Counted from the stretch's first letter, positions 52,708-62,178 are shown. The stretch: 64,000 bases of DNA from Streptomyces sp. CBMA152 (GCF_014596475.1 NZ_MECJ01000033.1:62001-126000); one strand, 5' to 3'. Program-made: numbers and translations. Notes: a model not told the origin generated them from the sequence alone.

Positions 52708-54696
52708 ATGACCGGCACCCAGATGGAGCCCCCGGATACCGTCACCGCACCGCCCGCGCCGGCACCTGCCGCCGCGCGCTGGCGGGCCTGGCTGCTGGAC
52801 GGGCTCTCGGAGCAGTCCGCACGCCACCAGGGGCCGCACGGCACCCCGCCCCAGGAGCACAAGGGCCACAGCTGGTGGCGTGTCATGTGCCTCACCGGTG
52901 TCGACTACTTCTCGACGCTCGGCTACCAGCCGGGCATCGCGGCGCTCGCGGCCGGGCTGCTCTCGCCGATGGCCACGCTCGTCCTGATCGCCCTGACGCT
53001 GCTCGGCGCGCTGCCGGTCTACCGCCGGGTGGCCAAGGAGTCGCCGAACGGCGAGGGTTCCATCGCCATGCTGGAGCGGCTGCTGCCGTGGTGGGCGGGG
53101 AAGATCTTCGTCCTGGTGCTGCTCGGGTTCGCGGCCACCGACTTCATGATCACCATCACGTTGTCGGCCGCGGACGCCTCGGCCCACGTTGTGGAGAATC
53201 CTTTCGCCCCGAGCTGGCTGCACGGCTCCAACCTCTGGATCACGCTGGCTCTCGTCGCGGCGCTCGGCGCGGTCTTCCTCAAGGGGTTCAAGGAGGCCAT
53301 CGGTGTCGCCGTGGTGCTCGTCGCCGTCTATCTGACGCTCAACCTGGTGGTGCTCGCCACCGCCGTCGGGAAGATCGCCACCGAGCCCGTGGTGATCGAC
53401 GACTGGTGGCACGCCGCCAGCGCCGCGCACTCCTCGCCGCTCGCCATGGTCGGCGTGGCGCTGCTGGTCTTCCCCAAGCTCGCGCTCGGCATGTCCGGCT
53501 TCGAGACGGGCGTGGCGGTGATGCCGCAGATCACCGGCGACGCCTCCGACACCCACGACAAGCCGCTGGGCCGCATCCGCGACACCCGCAAGCTGCTCAC
53601 CACGGCGGCGATCGTGATGAGCGGCTTCCTGCTCGTCTCCAGCCTCGCCACGACGATCCTGATCCCGGAGGCGGAGTTCAAGGCGGGCGGCGACGCCAAC
53701 GGGCGCGCGCTCGCCTTCCTCGCCCATCAGCAGCTGGGCGAGGCGTTCGGCACGGTCTACGACATCTCGACCATCGCGATCCTCTGGTTCGCCGGCGCCT
53801 CGGCGACGGCCGGACTGCTCAACCTGGTGCCGCGCTATCTGCCGCGCTACGGCATGGCCCCGGAGTGGACCCGCGCGGTGCGCCCGCTGGTGCTGATCTT
53901 CGCGGCGATCGCCTTCTTCATCACCTGGTGGTTCGACGCCGACGTCGACGCGCAGAGCGGTGCGTACGCGACCGGTGTCCTGGTCCTGATGCTCTCGGCG
54001 TCGTTCGCCTCCACCGTGGCCGTGCTGCACCGGGGCAAGCGGGGCGCGGCCCTCGGCTTCGGCGCGATCACCGCGGTGTTCGCGTACACGCTGGTCACCA
54101 ATGTCATCGAGCGGCCCGACGGACTGAAGATCGCGCTGCTTTTCATCGTCGCGATCCTGCTGTCGTCGTTCGCCTCCCGGGTGCACCGGGCCTTCGAGCT
54201 GCGGGCCACCGAGGTCACCTTCGACGAGGCCGCGAGCCGGTTCATCGACGAGGCGGCGAAGAGCGGCCCGCTGCGACTGATCGCCAACGAGCCGCAGGAG
54301 CACTCCACGGCGGAGTACCGCGCCAAGGAGTACAGCCAGCGCGAGGAGACGCACATCCCCGACGGGCGGCCGGTGCTGTTCCTGGAGGTGTTCGTGCAGA
54401 ACTCCTCGGACTTCACCACCGAGCTCACCGTGCACGGCACCGAGAAGCACGGGGTGCGCAGGCTGCGGGTGGAGGGCGCGGTCGTGCCCAACACCATCGC
54501 GGCCGTGATGATGAAGCTGCGCGACCGCACCGGGCAGGTGCCGCACGCGTACTTCAACTGGACCGAGGGCCATCCGCTCAGCCATCTGCTGCGCTTCCTG
54601 GTCTTCGGCGACGGCGAGGTCGCGCCGGTCACCCGTGAGGTGCTGCGCCGGGCCGAGCCGGACCGCAAGCGCCGGCCCCGCGTCCACGTCGGCTGA
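52708..54696 (+). CDS. APC-superfamily amino acid/polyamine permease
   Basis: The 662-aa protein has a hydrophilic N-terminus of about 60 residues, about 11-12 membrane helices between about residues 60 and 470 (GVDYFSTLGYQPGIAALAAGLL, FPKLALGMSGFETGV) and a soluble C-terminal domain of about 180 residues (FELRATEVTFDEAASRFIDEAAKS and a beta-rich end). The GF(E/S)xG pattern in the helix is typical of APC amino acid permeases. It is divergent from glnA2; import of amino acids or polyamines that GlnA2 modifies is a plausible link, but unproven. Confidence 0.85.
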   Translation: MTGTQMEPPDTVTAPPAPAPAAARWRAWLLDGLSEQSARHQGPHGTPPQEHKGHSWWRVMCLTGVDYFSTLGYQPGIAALAAGLLSPMATLVLIALTLLGALPVYRRVAKESPNGEGSIAMLERLLPWWAGKIFVLVLLGFAATDFMITITLSAADASAHVVENPFAPSWLHGSNLWITLALVAALGAVFLKGFKEAIGVAVVLVAVYLTLNLVVLATAVGKIATEPVVIDDWWHAASAAHSSPLAMVGVALLVFPKLALGMSGFETGVAVMPQITGDASDTHDKPLGRIRDTRKLLTTAAIVMSGFLLVSSLATTILIPEAEFKAGGDANGRALAFLAHQQLGEAFGTVYDISTIAILWFAGASATAGLLNLVPRYLPRYGMAPEWTRAVRPLVLIFAAIAFFITWWFDADVDAQSGAYATGVLVLMLSASFASTVAVLHRGKRGAALGFGAITAVFAYTLVTNVIERPDGLKIALLFIVAILLSSFASRVHRAFELRATEVTFDEAASRFIDEAAKSGPLRLIANEPQEHSTAEYRAKEYSQREETHIPDGRPVLFLEVFVQNSSDFTTELTVHGTEKHGVRRLRVEGAVVPNTIAAVMMKLRDRTGQVPHAYFNWTEGHPLSHLLRFLVFGDGEVAPVTREVLRRAEPDRKRRPRVHVG

Positions 54697-54771
54697 TTCC
54701 GGCCGGTTGGCCTGATCTTGGCCGACCCCGCCCTGCCGCGCGTCGCGCTCCCTCCCTTACCATCTGCGCCT

Positions 54772-55143
54772 ATGGGGGGAGTGCGACGCCTTCGCATCAC
54801 ACGTCCTGTGGCGCTGCTGAGCGCCATGGCGACGCTTCTCGCCGCCCTCTTCCTCTGCCTCACCGCGGGCGGCCGCGCGAGCGCCGACGCCGTTCCCGCC
54901 GCGCACCACATCACGCTCGCCGTCGGTCCCGCGCAGTACAGCTGCCCGTACGACCGCGGCGACTGCGGGCTCTTCCCGCACGCCGACCCGGCCGTGCTCA
55001 CCGCGCCGCCGCTGGACACCCCGGCGCCGAGCGCCGCGCAGGCCGTACGGACGGCGGCGGCGCCTCCCGCCGTGGCCCCGGTGCGCCGCGGCGCGGGGCC
55101 GCGCGCTCCCGATCTCCACGTTCTTCAAGTGCTACGGACCTAG
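54772..55143 (+). CDS. Small exported protein, function unknown
   Basis: The 123-aa product has a basic start (RRLRITRP) and a hydrophobic helix (VALLSAMATLLAALFLCLTAGG), a signal peptide ending near ASA-D. The mature part has a cysteine pair (SCPYDRGDCGLFP) and a Pro/Ala-rich end. ATG 54772 is 8 nt after TACCAT (54758-54763), so it may be leaderless. It is followed by the DUF3105 gene 63 nt later. No family recognised. Confidence 0.6.
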   Translation: MGGVRRLRITRPVALLSAMATLLAALFLCLTAGGRASADAVPAAHHITLAVGPAQYSCPYDRGDCGLFPHADPAVLTAPPLDTPAPSAAQAVRTAAAPPAVAPVRRGAGPRAPDLHVLQVLRT

Positions 55144-55206
55144 GCGGACCTTCTGCGTTCCGCTCACACCCCCAACTTCCCCGTCACCAGAAGGACTTGA
55201 GCCATC

Positions 55207-55866
55207 ATGGCCACCAAGGAATCGAACAGCTCACGCCAGGCGCGGATAGCCGAGATGCGCCGCGCCGAGCAGGCCCGCGAGCGCCGCAACAAGATCGTCG
55301 CGATCACCGCGTCGGTGGCGATCGTCGCCGGGCTCGTCGGCGTCGGCGCGTACCTGCTCAACCGGGAGTCCGACAAGAAGGACCAGCAGCAGGCCCAGAA
55401 GGCCGACGACGCCAAGGCGACCATCGCCGGCGAGAAGGACTGGGACCCGAAGAAGCTCGGCCGCAACCACGTCACCAAGACGGTGTCGTACCCGATGAAG
55501 CCGCCGGTCGGCGGTGACCACGACCAGGTCTGGATGAACTGCGGCGGCGTGGTCTACAAGAAGCCGGTCCCGGACATGAACGCGGTGCACTCGCTGGAGC
55601 ACGGCGCGGTCTGGGTGACGTACAACGACAAGGCGCCGGCCGGGGATGTGCAGAAGCTCTCCGACAAGGTCTCCAAGACGCCGTACTCGCTGATGAGCCC
55701 GTTCCAGGACCAGGCCGGGGCGATCATGCTCAGCGCCTGGGGCAAGCAGGTCACCGTGACCAGCGCGGACGACCCGCGGGTCAACCAGTTCTTCAACAAG
55801 TACGTGCAGGGCGCGCAGACCCCGGAGCCGGGCGCGGCGTGCACGGGCGGGCTGGACCAGAAGTGA
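55207..55866 (+). CDS. DUF3105 family membrane-anchored protein
   Basis: The 219-aa protein has a helical, charged N-terminus (about residues 8-28), one membrane helix (IVAITASVAIVAGLVGVGAYLL, about 30-51) and an extracytoplasmic domain with the family signature PPVGGDHDQVWMNCGGVVY and HSLEHGAVWVTYND. The His residues and a Cys pair hint at metal binding. The function of the family is unknown. GTGA at its end overlaps the DUF305 gene, showing tight coupling. Confidence 0.88.
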   Translation: MATKESNSSRQARIAEMRRAEQARERRNKIVAITASVAIVAGLVGVGAYLLNRESDKKDQQQAQKADDAKATIAGEKDWDPKKLGRNHVTKTVSYPMKPPVGGDHDQVWMNCGGVVYKKPVPDMNAVHSLEHGAVWVTYNDKAPAGDVQKLSDKVSKTPYSLMSPFQDQAGAIMLSAWGKQVTVTSADDPRVNQFFNKYVQGAQTPEPGAACTGGLDQK

Positions 55867-56495
55867 ACCGCACCTACTGGGCGTCCCTCTCGGCGGTAGC
55901 GGCGGCGCTCGTGTTCGCCACGGTGGCCACGGTCGCCAGCGCCACCGGCGACGACTCCCCCGCCGCGCCCCGCACGCCCGTCGCCACCTCGGCGGACGCG
56001 GGCTTCGCGCGGGACATGTCGGTCCACCACCAGCAGGCGGTGGAGATGTCGTTCATCGTGCGCGACCGCACCCAGGACGAGGACGTGCGCCGGCTCGCCT
56101 ACGACATCGCCAACACCCAGGCCAACCAGCGGGGCATGCTGCTCGGCTGGCTGGATCTGTGGAAGCTGTCGAAGTCCCAGCCGGACCAGCTGCCGATGGC
56201 GTGGATGGGGATGGGCACCGAGCCCGGCGCGGACGGCGCGCTGATGCCCGGCATGGCCACCAACACCGAGCTCGACCAGCTGCGCAGGGCCGACGGCAAG
56301 CAGGCCGAGATCCTCTACCTCCAGCTGATGACCGAGCACCACAAGGGCGGGATCCACATGGCCCAGGGCTGCGCCGAGAAGTGCGCCACCAAGGTGGAGC
56401 GCGACCTCGCCCAGGGCATGGTCGACTCGCAGCGCTCGGAGATCGACCTGATGGCCACCATGTTGACCGCACGGGGGGCCAAGCCGCGTACGTAA
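55863..56495 (+). CDS. Exported DUF305 family protein (ferritin-like, likely metal-binding)
   Basis: The 210-aa product has an N-terminal signal peptide (WASLSAVAAALVFATVATVASA) and a four-helix DUF305 domain: DMSVHHQQAVEM (about residue 44), MLLGWLDLWK and EHHKGGIHMAQG (about 160), with two cysteines after it (CAEKC). His/Glu/Met ligands of this sort bind metal; DUF305 proteins often sit with copper-handling genes. The GTG start lies inside the stop region of DUF3105. A terminator follows at 56565. Confidence 0.88.
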   Translation: MNRTYWASLSAVAAALVFATVATVASATGDDSPAAPRTPVATSADAGFARDMSVHHQQAVEMSFIVRDRTQDEDVRRLAYDIANTQANQRGMLLGWLDLWKLSKSQPDQLPMAWMGMGTEPGADGALMPGMATNTELDQLRRADGKQAEILYLQLMTEHHKGGIHMAQGCAEKCATKVERDLAQGMVDSQRSEIDLMATMLTARGAKPRT

Positions 56496-56564
56496 CCACG
56501 TACCCGGCGTCGCCACGGATTACGTAAGGAATCCGCCCCAGTCCGACTTTCAGCCATCAAAACG

Positions 56565-56602
56565 ACCCAAGTCCCGCCACCTGGGCGGGACTTGGGTTTC
56601 TC
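56565..56602 (+). terminator. Hairpin terminator with T-rich tail after DUF305
   Basis: ACCCAAGTCCCGCC (56565-56578) pairs with GGCGGGACTTGGGT (56584-56597) over a 5-nt loop, followed by TTCTCTT. Confidence 0.85.
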
Positions 56603-56711
56603 TTGGGTTTCACATGCCCCCCGCATGAACCGTTCCTCACCAGAGTGACGCTGTGCATGTGCAGATCAAGTGCGCATGCCTCACAGGTGAAGAGCCTCAG
56701 CAGGGGGTCAA

Positions 56712-58667
56712 ATGAGAACAAGCCGCACCAAGCGGCGTGCCGTGAGCATGGCAGCGACACTGCCCATGCTCGCCGGCGCACTCGCTTTCGGCATACCGTC
56801 CGCCCACGCCGCGGACCCCGTGCCGTCCGGGCGGGCCGCCCTCACGGGCACCAAGCCCGCATGGGCCACCGGCGCCGCTGACCAAGGCGCCACGGCGAAC
56901 ACGAACAAGGTCAACGCGCGCGTGTACCTCGCGGGCCGCGACGCCAAGGGCCTCGCCGCGTACGCCGCGGCCGTGTCCGACCCGGCGTCGGACGCGTACG
57001 GCAAGTACCTGAGCCCCGCGCAGACGCAGCAGCGTTTCGGCGCGACCAAGGCGCAGATCGCGGCGGTCACCAGCTGGCTGAAGTCGGCCGGGCTCACCGT
57101 CACGGGCAGCAACGAGCACTACGTCTCGGTCTCCGGCGACGTCGCCGCGGCCGAGAGGGCGTTCGGCACCAAGCTGCACAACTTCCGCAAGGGCGGCCGC
57201 ACCTACCGCGCCCCGGTGGCGACCGCCTCCGCGCCCGGCGCGCTGGCCGACGCGGTGCTCACCGTGAGCGGCCTGGACACCGCCCCGCACCAGGCGTCGC
57301 ACCAGGACACGCTGCCGGGCCCCGGCCCCGCGTTCAAGAACTCCGGGCCGTTCTCCACGTACTACGGCTCGAACACCGCCTCCACCCTGCCGGACGCGTA
57401 CGGCAAGAAGCTCTCGTACGCGGTCCACGGGTACACCGGCAAGCAGCTGCGCGCCGCGTACGGCGCGGGCCGCTACACCGGCAAGGGCGTGACCGTCGCG
57501 ATCACCGACGCGTACGCCTCGCCGACGATGGCGAAGGACGCCCAGCAGTACGCGCTGCGCAACGGCGACAAGTCGTACAAGCACGGCCAGTACACCGAGG
57601 TGACGCCCGCCGCCTACAACAGCACCGAGGCGTGCGGCGCGGCCGGCTGGTACGGCGAGGAGTCCCTGGACGTCGAGGCCGTGCACGCGGTCGCGCCGGA
57701 GGCGGACATCGTGTACGTCGCGGGCGCGTCCTGCAACGACCCGGACCTGCTCGACTCCCTGAACAAGGTCGTCGACAGCCACCTGGCCGACATCGTCTCC
57801 AACTCGTGGGGCGACGTCGAGTCCAACGAGACCCCGGACGTCGCGGCCGCCTACGACCAGACGTTCAAGCTCGGCGCGGTCGAGGGCATCGGCTTCTACT
57901 TCTCCTCCGGCGACGACGGCGACGAAGCCGCCAAGAGCGGCAAGAAGCAGGTCGGCACCCCCGCCAACTCGGCGTGGGCGACGGCCGTCGGCGGCACCTC
58001 GCTGGCCGTCGGCAAGGGCGACAAGTACCAGTTCGAGACCGGCTGGGGCACCCTGAAGTCCTCGCTGTCGGCGGACGGCAAGAGCTGGACGAACTTCCCG
58101 GGCGCGTTCACCTCGGGCGCGGGCGGCGGCACCAGCTCCACCGTGAAGCAGCCGTTCTACCAGCACGGCATCGTGCCGGACGCGCTCGCCAAGGCGAACG
58201 GCGCGGACCGGATGCGTACGGTTCCGGACATCGCGGCCGTGGCCGACCCCAACACCGGCTTCCTGGTCGGCCAGACGCAGACCTTCCCCGACAAGTCGGT
58301 GAAGTACGACGAGTACCGCATCGGTGGTACGTCGCTGGCCGCCCCGGTCATCGCGGGTGTCCAGGCGCTGGCCCAGCAGGCCCGCAACTTCCCGATCGGG
58401 TTCGCGAACCCGTCGATCTACGCGCGGTACGGCTCGCCGCTGTTCCACGACGTCACGGACCACCCGCTGGGGAAGTCCCGTGAACTCGCGGTCGTTCGGG
58501 TGGACTTCGCGAACGGTGTCGACGCGTCGGGTGGCCTGCTCACGTCTGTTCGTACCCTCGGTCACGACAGCTCGCTGTCTGCGACTCGTGGGTACGACAA
58601 CGTGACCGGTGTGGGTTCGCCCGCCCCCGGGTACGTTTCGTCGTTCGCCTCGCGGTACCACCGCTAG
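56712..58667 (+). CDS. Secreted S53 serine-carboxyl (sedolisin) peptidase with pro-kumamolisin domain
   Basis: The 651-aa preproprotein has a signal peptide (residues about 1-33, cleavage near AHA-ADP), a pro-domain (about 60-200: GKYLSPAQTQQRF is its signature) and a peptidase domain from about 240. The catalytic Glu and Asp are in GEESLDVEAVH (about 314), the oxyanion Asp in SNSWGDVES (about 363), the nucleophilic Ser in GGTSLAAPV (about 538) and a Ca-binding Asp/GYDNVTGVGSP lies near the end. S53 enzymes cleave proteins, often at acidic pH, outside the cell. ATG 56712 follows AGGGGG. Confidence 0.96.
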   Translation: MRTSRTKRRAVSMAATLPMLAGALAFGIPSAHAADPVPSGRAALTGTKPAWATGAADQGATANTNKVNARVYLAGRDAKGLAAYAAAVSDPASDAYGKYLSPAQTQQRFGATKAQIAAVTSWLKSAGLTVTGSNEHYVSVSGDVAAAERAFGTKLHNFRKGGRTYRAPVATASAPGALADAVLTVSGLDTAPHQASHQDTLPGPGPAFKNSGPFSTYYGSNTASTLPDAYGKKLSYAVHGYTGKQLRAAYGAGRYTGKGVTVAITDAYASPTMAKDAQQYALRNGDKSYKHGQYTEVTPAAYNSTEACGAAGWYGEESLDVEAVHAVAPEADIVYVAGASCNDPDLLDSLNKVVDSHLADIVSNSWGDVESNETPDVAAAYDQTFKLGAVEGIGFYFSSGDDGDEAAKSGKKQVGTPANSAWATAVGGTSLAVGKGDKYQFETGWGTLKSSLSADGKSWTNFPGAFTSGAGGGTSSTVKQPFYQHGIVPDALAKANGADRMRTVPDIAAVADPNTGFLVGQTQTFPDKSVKYDEYRIGGTSLAAPVIAGVQALAQQARNFPIGFANPSIYARYGSPLFHDVTDHPLGKSRELAVVRVDFANGVDASGGLLTSVRTLGHDSSLSATRGYDNVTGVGSPAPGYVSSFASRYHR

Positions 58668-58687
58668 CCCTTGCTGGGTGCGGTTTC

Positions 58688-58736
58688 GTCTGCGGACCGT
58701 GCGTGGCTGGTCGCGCAGTTCCCCGCGCCCCTTAAG
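58688..58736 (+). repeat. Dispersed intergenic repeat copy 6
   Basis: GTCTGCGGACCGTG...GCGCAGTTCCCCGCGCCCC, then TTAAGTGACTCGGGACCG, 21 nt after the protease stop. The extended tail resembles the degenerate tails at 15640-15716. Confidence 0.85.
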
Positions 58737-58783
58737 TGACTCGGGACCGCATTGGACTCCACGAGCCCGCTAGCAGCACCAAA

Positions 58784-58826
58784 CCCCGCCCCGGGACCGT
58801 TAACTCGGCCCGGGGCGGGGCTTTTT
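58784..58826. terminator. Bidirectional terminator between protease and hydrolase genes
   Basis: CCCCGCCCCGGG (58784-58795) pairs with CCCGGGGCGGGG (58809-58820), followed by CTTTTTG on the plus strand and preceded by AAA on the other side. It lies between two convergent genes. Confidence 0.85.
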
Positions 58827-58830
58827 GCGC

Positions 58831-59649
58831 TCAGCCCAGTACCGTCTCCGCCACCATCCCCGCCCTGTCCAGCATCACCAAGTGCCCTGCGCCCTCCGCC
58901 ACTTGGAAGTCCGCTTCCAGATGGTCGGCCAGGTCTCGTTGGCGGCTCAGCCAGGACGGGCCGGCTGCGGCGCCTGCCAGGACGCGGACCGGGACGCCGC
59001 CGGGGAGGGGGAACTTGTCGCGCAGGGTGAGGAGTTCGGCCGCCACCGCTCGGTAGCGCGCGTTCTCCAGGATCAGGCCGCGCCACACCCGCGAGGTGCG
59101 GTAGCAGCGGTCGACCAGGGCGCGGGGGGCCGGGTCGGGGCCGCCGGTGCGGGAGAGGCGGACCGTGGCGCGGCGCAGCAGCGGGCCCAGCGCCGCCGGG
59201 ACCCCCGTCCCCGAGAGCACCGCCCCCGCGACCCGCGCCGACACCACCCGCACCCCGGGCGCGAGCGGCGGCCGTACATCGGCCTCCACGCTGGAGTCGA
59301 TCAGCACGAGCGCGGCCGTGCGGTCCGGGTACAGGCGCGCGTACGCCTCCGCGTGGAAGCCCGCGATCGAGTGGCCGACCACAGTCGCCCGCTCGTCCAC
59401 TCCCACCGCGTCCAGGACCGCCGCGATCCGGTGGGCCTCACCCGAGGCCGTCGGCGGGGCGCAGGCGGGGCCGGACAGGCCGTGGCCGGGGCGGTCGAAG
59501 CGTACGACCGTGCGGTGCGGGGCAAGGAGCGGCACCACCGGGTCCCAGTCGAACCACGCCATGCCCAGGCCCGCGCTGAGCACCACGGGCGGACCGCTGC
59601 CCTCCACCACCACGTGGTGCGGGACCCCGTCGATCCGTACGAACGTCAT
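58831..59649 (-). CDS. Alpha/beta hydrolase
   Basis: The 272-aa protein shows the fold's signature points: an oxyanion-hole region VLSAGLGMAWFDWDPV, the FDRPGHGLS turn, the nucleophile elbow VVGHSIAGFHA (Ser in GHSIAG) and a C-terminal EGAGHLVMLDRAG with the catalytic His. The acid residue lies before it. Substrate unknown. ATG 59649 overlaps the DUF998 stop (ATGA) and has GGGAGA upstream, so the two genes are coupled. Confidence 0.9.
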   Translation of the reverse strand: MTFVRIDGVPHHVVVEGSGPPVVLSAGLGMAWFDWDPVVPLLAPHRTVVRFDRPGHGLSGPACAPPTASGEAHRIAAVLDAVGVDERATVVGHSIAGFHAEAYARLYPDRTAALVLIDSSVEADVRPPLAPGVRVVSARVAGAVLSGTGVPAALGPLLRRATVRLSRTGGPDPAPRALVDRCYRTSRVWRGLILENARYRAVAAELLTLRDKFPLPGGVPVRVLAGAAAGPSWLSRQRDLADHLEADFQVAEGAGHLVMLDRAGMVAETVLG

Positions 59650-60323
59650 ACTCGATTCTCCCGCGCCACGGCGTAGGTGAGCACCCCCAGCCACACCGCG
59701 ACCAGCAGCACCTGCGCCCGCTGCCCGGCCCCCAGCGACCAGGTGCCGCGCCCGGCCTCGAACGCGGCGATCGCGGCCAGCGTCCAGACGGTGACGGCGA
59801 GTTCGAGGACGACCAGGACCGGGCCGAAGCGGGCGAGCGGGGCCCAGTGGCCGTAGCGGCGGGCCGCGATCGTGAGCGCCACGATCCCGACGAGCGCGCC
59901 CGCCATGGCGAGGCTGCTGCTCACGGCGTGCGCGGTGTGCGTGGCCGGGACGAGACCGGCCGTCTCGCGGGCCGCGCACTCGGGGTCGACGGTCGGCGCG
60001 CAGCTCAGCGGCAGCCGCGAGTCGGCAACGGTCGACGCGCCGAACACCACCAGGGCCGCCCAGCCGGTCACCGTCCAGGGCCGCCGCTCGCACCGCCACA
60101 GCGCCCACGCGGACCCGGCGAGGACCAGGACGCCCGCGGTGAGGTCGGTGGCCCGGAAGAGTCCGCCGAGCGGCTGGTCGACCGCGGCGAGCTCGCTGAC
60201 GTACGTCTGGACGGGGTCGAGCCCGGTGTGGAGCAGCACTTCGAGCACCCATGCGGTGTACGCGAGCGCGCCGAGCGCCAGGAGGACGACGGCGGGCCGG
60301 GCGTGCGTACCGGAGGGGGGCAT
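59646..60323 (-). CDS. DUF998 family integral membrane protein
   Basis: The 225-aa protein has six hydrophobic segments (starting PAVVLLALGALAYTAWVLEV) and the DUF998 hallmarks: YVSELAAVDQPLG near the N-terminus and THTAHAVSS in the middle. A pair of cysteines with a loop (LPLSCAPTVDPECAA) is probably external. Function unknown. Start ATG 60323; TACCAT (complement of 60334-60339) precedes by 10 nt. It is translationally coupled to the hydrolase gene. Confidence 0.85.
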   Translation of the reverse strand: MPPSGTHARPAVVLLALGALAYTAWVLEVLLHTGLDPVQTYVSELAAVDQPLGGLFRATDLTAGVLVLAGSAWALWRCERRPWTVTGWAALVVFGASTVADSRLPLSCAPTVDPECAARETAGLVPATHTAHAVSSSLAMAGALVGIVALTIAARRYGHWAPLARFGPVLVVLELAVTVWTLAAIAAFEAGRGTWSLGAGQRAQVLLVAVWLGVLTYAVARENRV

Positions 60324-60426
60324 AGTGGTGCCGATGGTACTTACCGGTCGCCGTCCACAGGCGGACCGCGACGCCGTCCGGCTCGTTCACCCGACATTGC
60401 GTCGCTCTGACGATTACACTGGCCGG

Positions 60427-62178
60427 GTGCCTCAACTACGCCTCGCTCTGAATCAGATCGACTCGACCGTCGGCGACCTCACCGGCAATGCCGAGGCGAT
60501 CGTGCACTGGACCCGGCACTCCGCCGAGCAGGGGGCGCATCTCGTCGCGTTCCCCGAGATGATGCTGACCGGCTACCCCGTCGAGGACCTGGCGCTTCGC
60601 CCGTCCTTCGTCAAGGCGTCCCGGGCCGCGCTCGACGAGCTGGCGACGCGGCTCGCCGCCGAGGGCCTCGGCGAGCTCCCGGTGGTCGTCGGCTACCTCG
60701 ACCGCTCCACGGCCGCCCAGGCGCGCCTGGGCCAGCCCGCTGGCGCGCCGCGCAACGCGGGCGCGGTGCTGCACCGCGGCGAGGTGGTCCTGCGCTACGC
60801 CAAGCACCACCTGCCCAACTACGGCGTCTTCGACGAGTTCCGCTACTTCGTGCCGGGCGACACCATGCCGGTCGTACGGGTCCACGGCGTCGATGTGGCG
60901 CTCGCCATCTGCGAGGACCTGTGGCAGGACGGCGGCCGCGTCCCGGCCACCCGCTCCGCCGGGGCCGGGCTGCTGATCTCCATCAACGCCTCGCCGTACG
61001 AGCAGAACAAGGACGACACCCGCCTCGAACTGGTCCGCAAGCGGGCCCAGGAGGCGGGCTGCACCACCGCCTACCTCGCCATGGTGGGCGGCCAGGACGA
61101 GCTGGTCTTCGACGGCGACTCGATCGTCGTCGACCGCGACGGCGAGGTCGTCGCCCGCGCCCCGCAGTTCTCCGAGGGCTGCGTGCTGCTCGACCTCGAA
61201 CTCCCGGCCGCCGGTCCCGTCCCGTCGGGCACGGTCGACGACGGCCTGCGGATCGAGCACGTGATCCTCTCCGAGCAGCCCGTCCCGGCGTACGAACCGG
61301 AGCTCGCGGGTGGCTACAGCGACCGCCTGGACGACGACGAGGAGGTCTACTCGGCACTGGTCGTGGGGCTGCGCGCGTATGTCGCCAAGAACGGCTTCCG
61401 GTCCGTCCTGATCGGCCTGTCCGGCGGCATCGACTCGGCGCTGGTCGCCGCGATCGCCTGCGACGCGGTCGGCGCGGAGAACGTGTACGGCGTGTCGATG
61501 CCCTCCAAGTACTCCTCGGAGCACTCCAAGGGCGACGCGGCCGAACTGGCCCGGCGCGCCGGGCTGCACTTCCGGACCGTCTCCATCGAGCCGATGTTCG
61601 ACGCGTACATGGGCTCGCTGGGCCTGACCGGCCTCGCCGAGGAGAACCTGCAGTCGCGGCTGCGTGGCACCATGCTGATGGCGATCTCCAACCAGGAGGG
61701 CCACATCGTCATGGCGCCGGGCAACAAGTCCGAGCTGGCGGTGGGGTATTCGACGCTCTACGGCGACTCGGTGGGCGCGTACGGCCCGATCAAGGACGTC
61801 TACAAGACGACGGTCTTCCGGCTCGCCAACTGGCGCAACAAGGCCGCCGAGGCGCGCGGCGAGGTCCCGCCGATCCCGGAGAACTCGATCATCAAGCCGC
61901 CGAGCGCCGAGCTGCGCCCGGACCAGGTCGACACGGACTCGCTGCCCGACTACCCGGTCCTGGACGCGATCCTGGCCCGGTACGTCGACCGCGACCAGGG
62001 CCGCGAGGAGATCGTCGCGGCGGGCTACGACCCGGAGGTCGTGGCGAAGACCCTGCGCCTGGTGGACTCCGCCGAGTACAAGCGGCGCCAGTACCCGCCG
62101 GGCACCAAGATCTCGGCGAAGGGCTTCGGGAAGGACCGGCGGCTGCCGATCACCAATCTGTGGCGGGAGTCGGTGTGA
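60427..62178 (+). CDS. nadE: Glutamine-dependent NAD+ synthetase NadE
   Basis: The 583-aa enzyme makes NAD+ from deamido-NAD+, ATP and glutamine. The N-terminal nitrilase-type glutaminase domain has the E-K-C triad: Glu44 (AFPEMMLTGY), Lys126 (YAKHHLP) and Cys162 (AICEDLWQ). The C-terminal NAD synthase has the P-loop SGGIDS at residues 332-337. The ammonia is channelled between them. The GTG start lies 6 nt after TACACT (60415-60420), so a leaderless transcript is likely; the longer frame upstream is not protein-like. A terminator follows. Confidence 0.97.
   Translation: MPQLRLALNQIDSTVGDLTGNAEAIVHWTRHSAEQGAHLVAFPEMMLTGYPVEDLALRPSFVKASRAALDELATRLAAEGLGELPVVVGYLDRSTAAQARLGQPAGAPRNAGAVLHRGEVVLRYAKHHLPNYGVFDEFRYFVPGDTMPVVRVHGVDVALAICEDLWQDGGRVPATRSAGAGLLISINASPYEQNKDDTRLELVRKRAQEAGCTTAYLAMVGGQDELVFDGDSIVVDRDGEVVARAPQFSEGCVLLDLELPAAGPVPSGTVDDGLRIEHVILSEQPVPAYEPELAGGYSDRLDDDEEVYSALVVGLRAYVAKNGFRSVLIGLSGGIDSALVAAIACDAVGAENVYGVSMPSKYSSEHSKGDAAELARRAGLHFRTVSIEPMFDAYMGSLGLTGLAEENLQSRLRGTMLMAISNQEGHIVMAPGNKSELAVGYSTLYGDSVGAYGPIKDVYKTTVFRLANWRNKAAEARGEVPPIPENSIIKPPSAELRPDQVDTDSLPDYPVLDAILARYVDRDQGREEIVAAGYDPEVVAKTLRLVDSAEYKRRQYPPGTKISAKGFGKDRRLPITNLWRESV

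Noticed and set aside
52549..54687. Minus-strand frame opposite the APC permease
   Set aside because: Low-complexity antisense shadow; the plus-strand protein has clear membrane segments.
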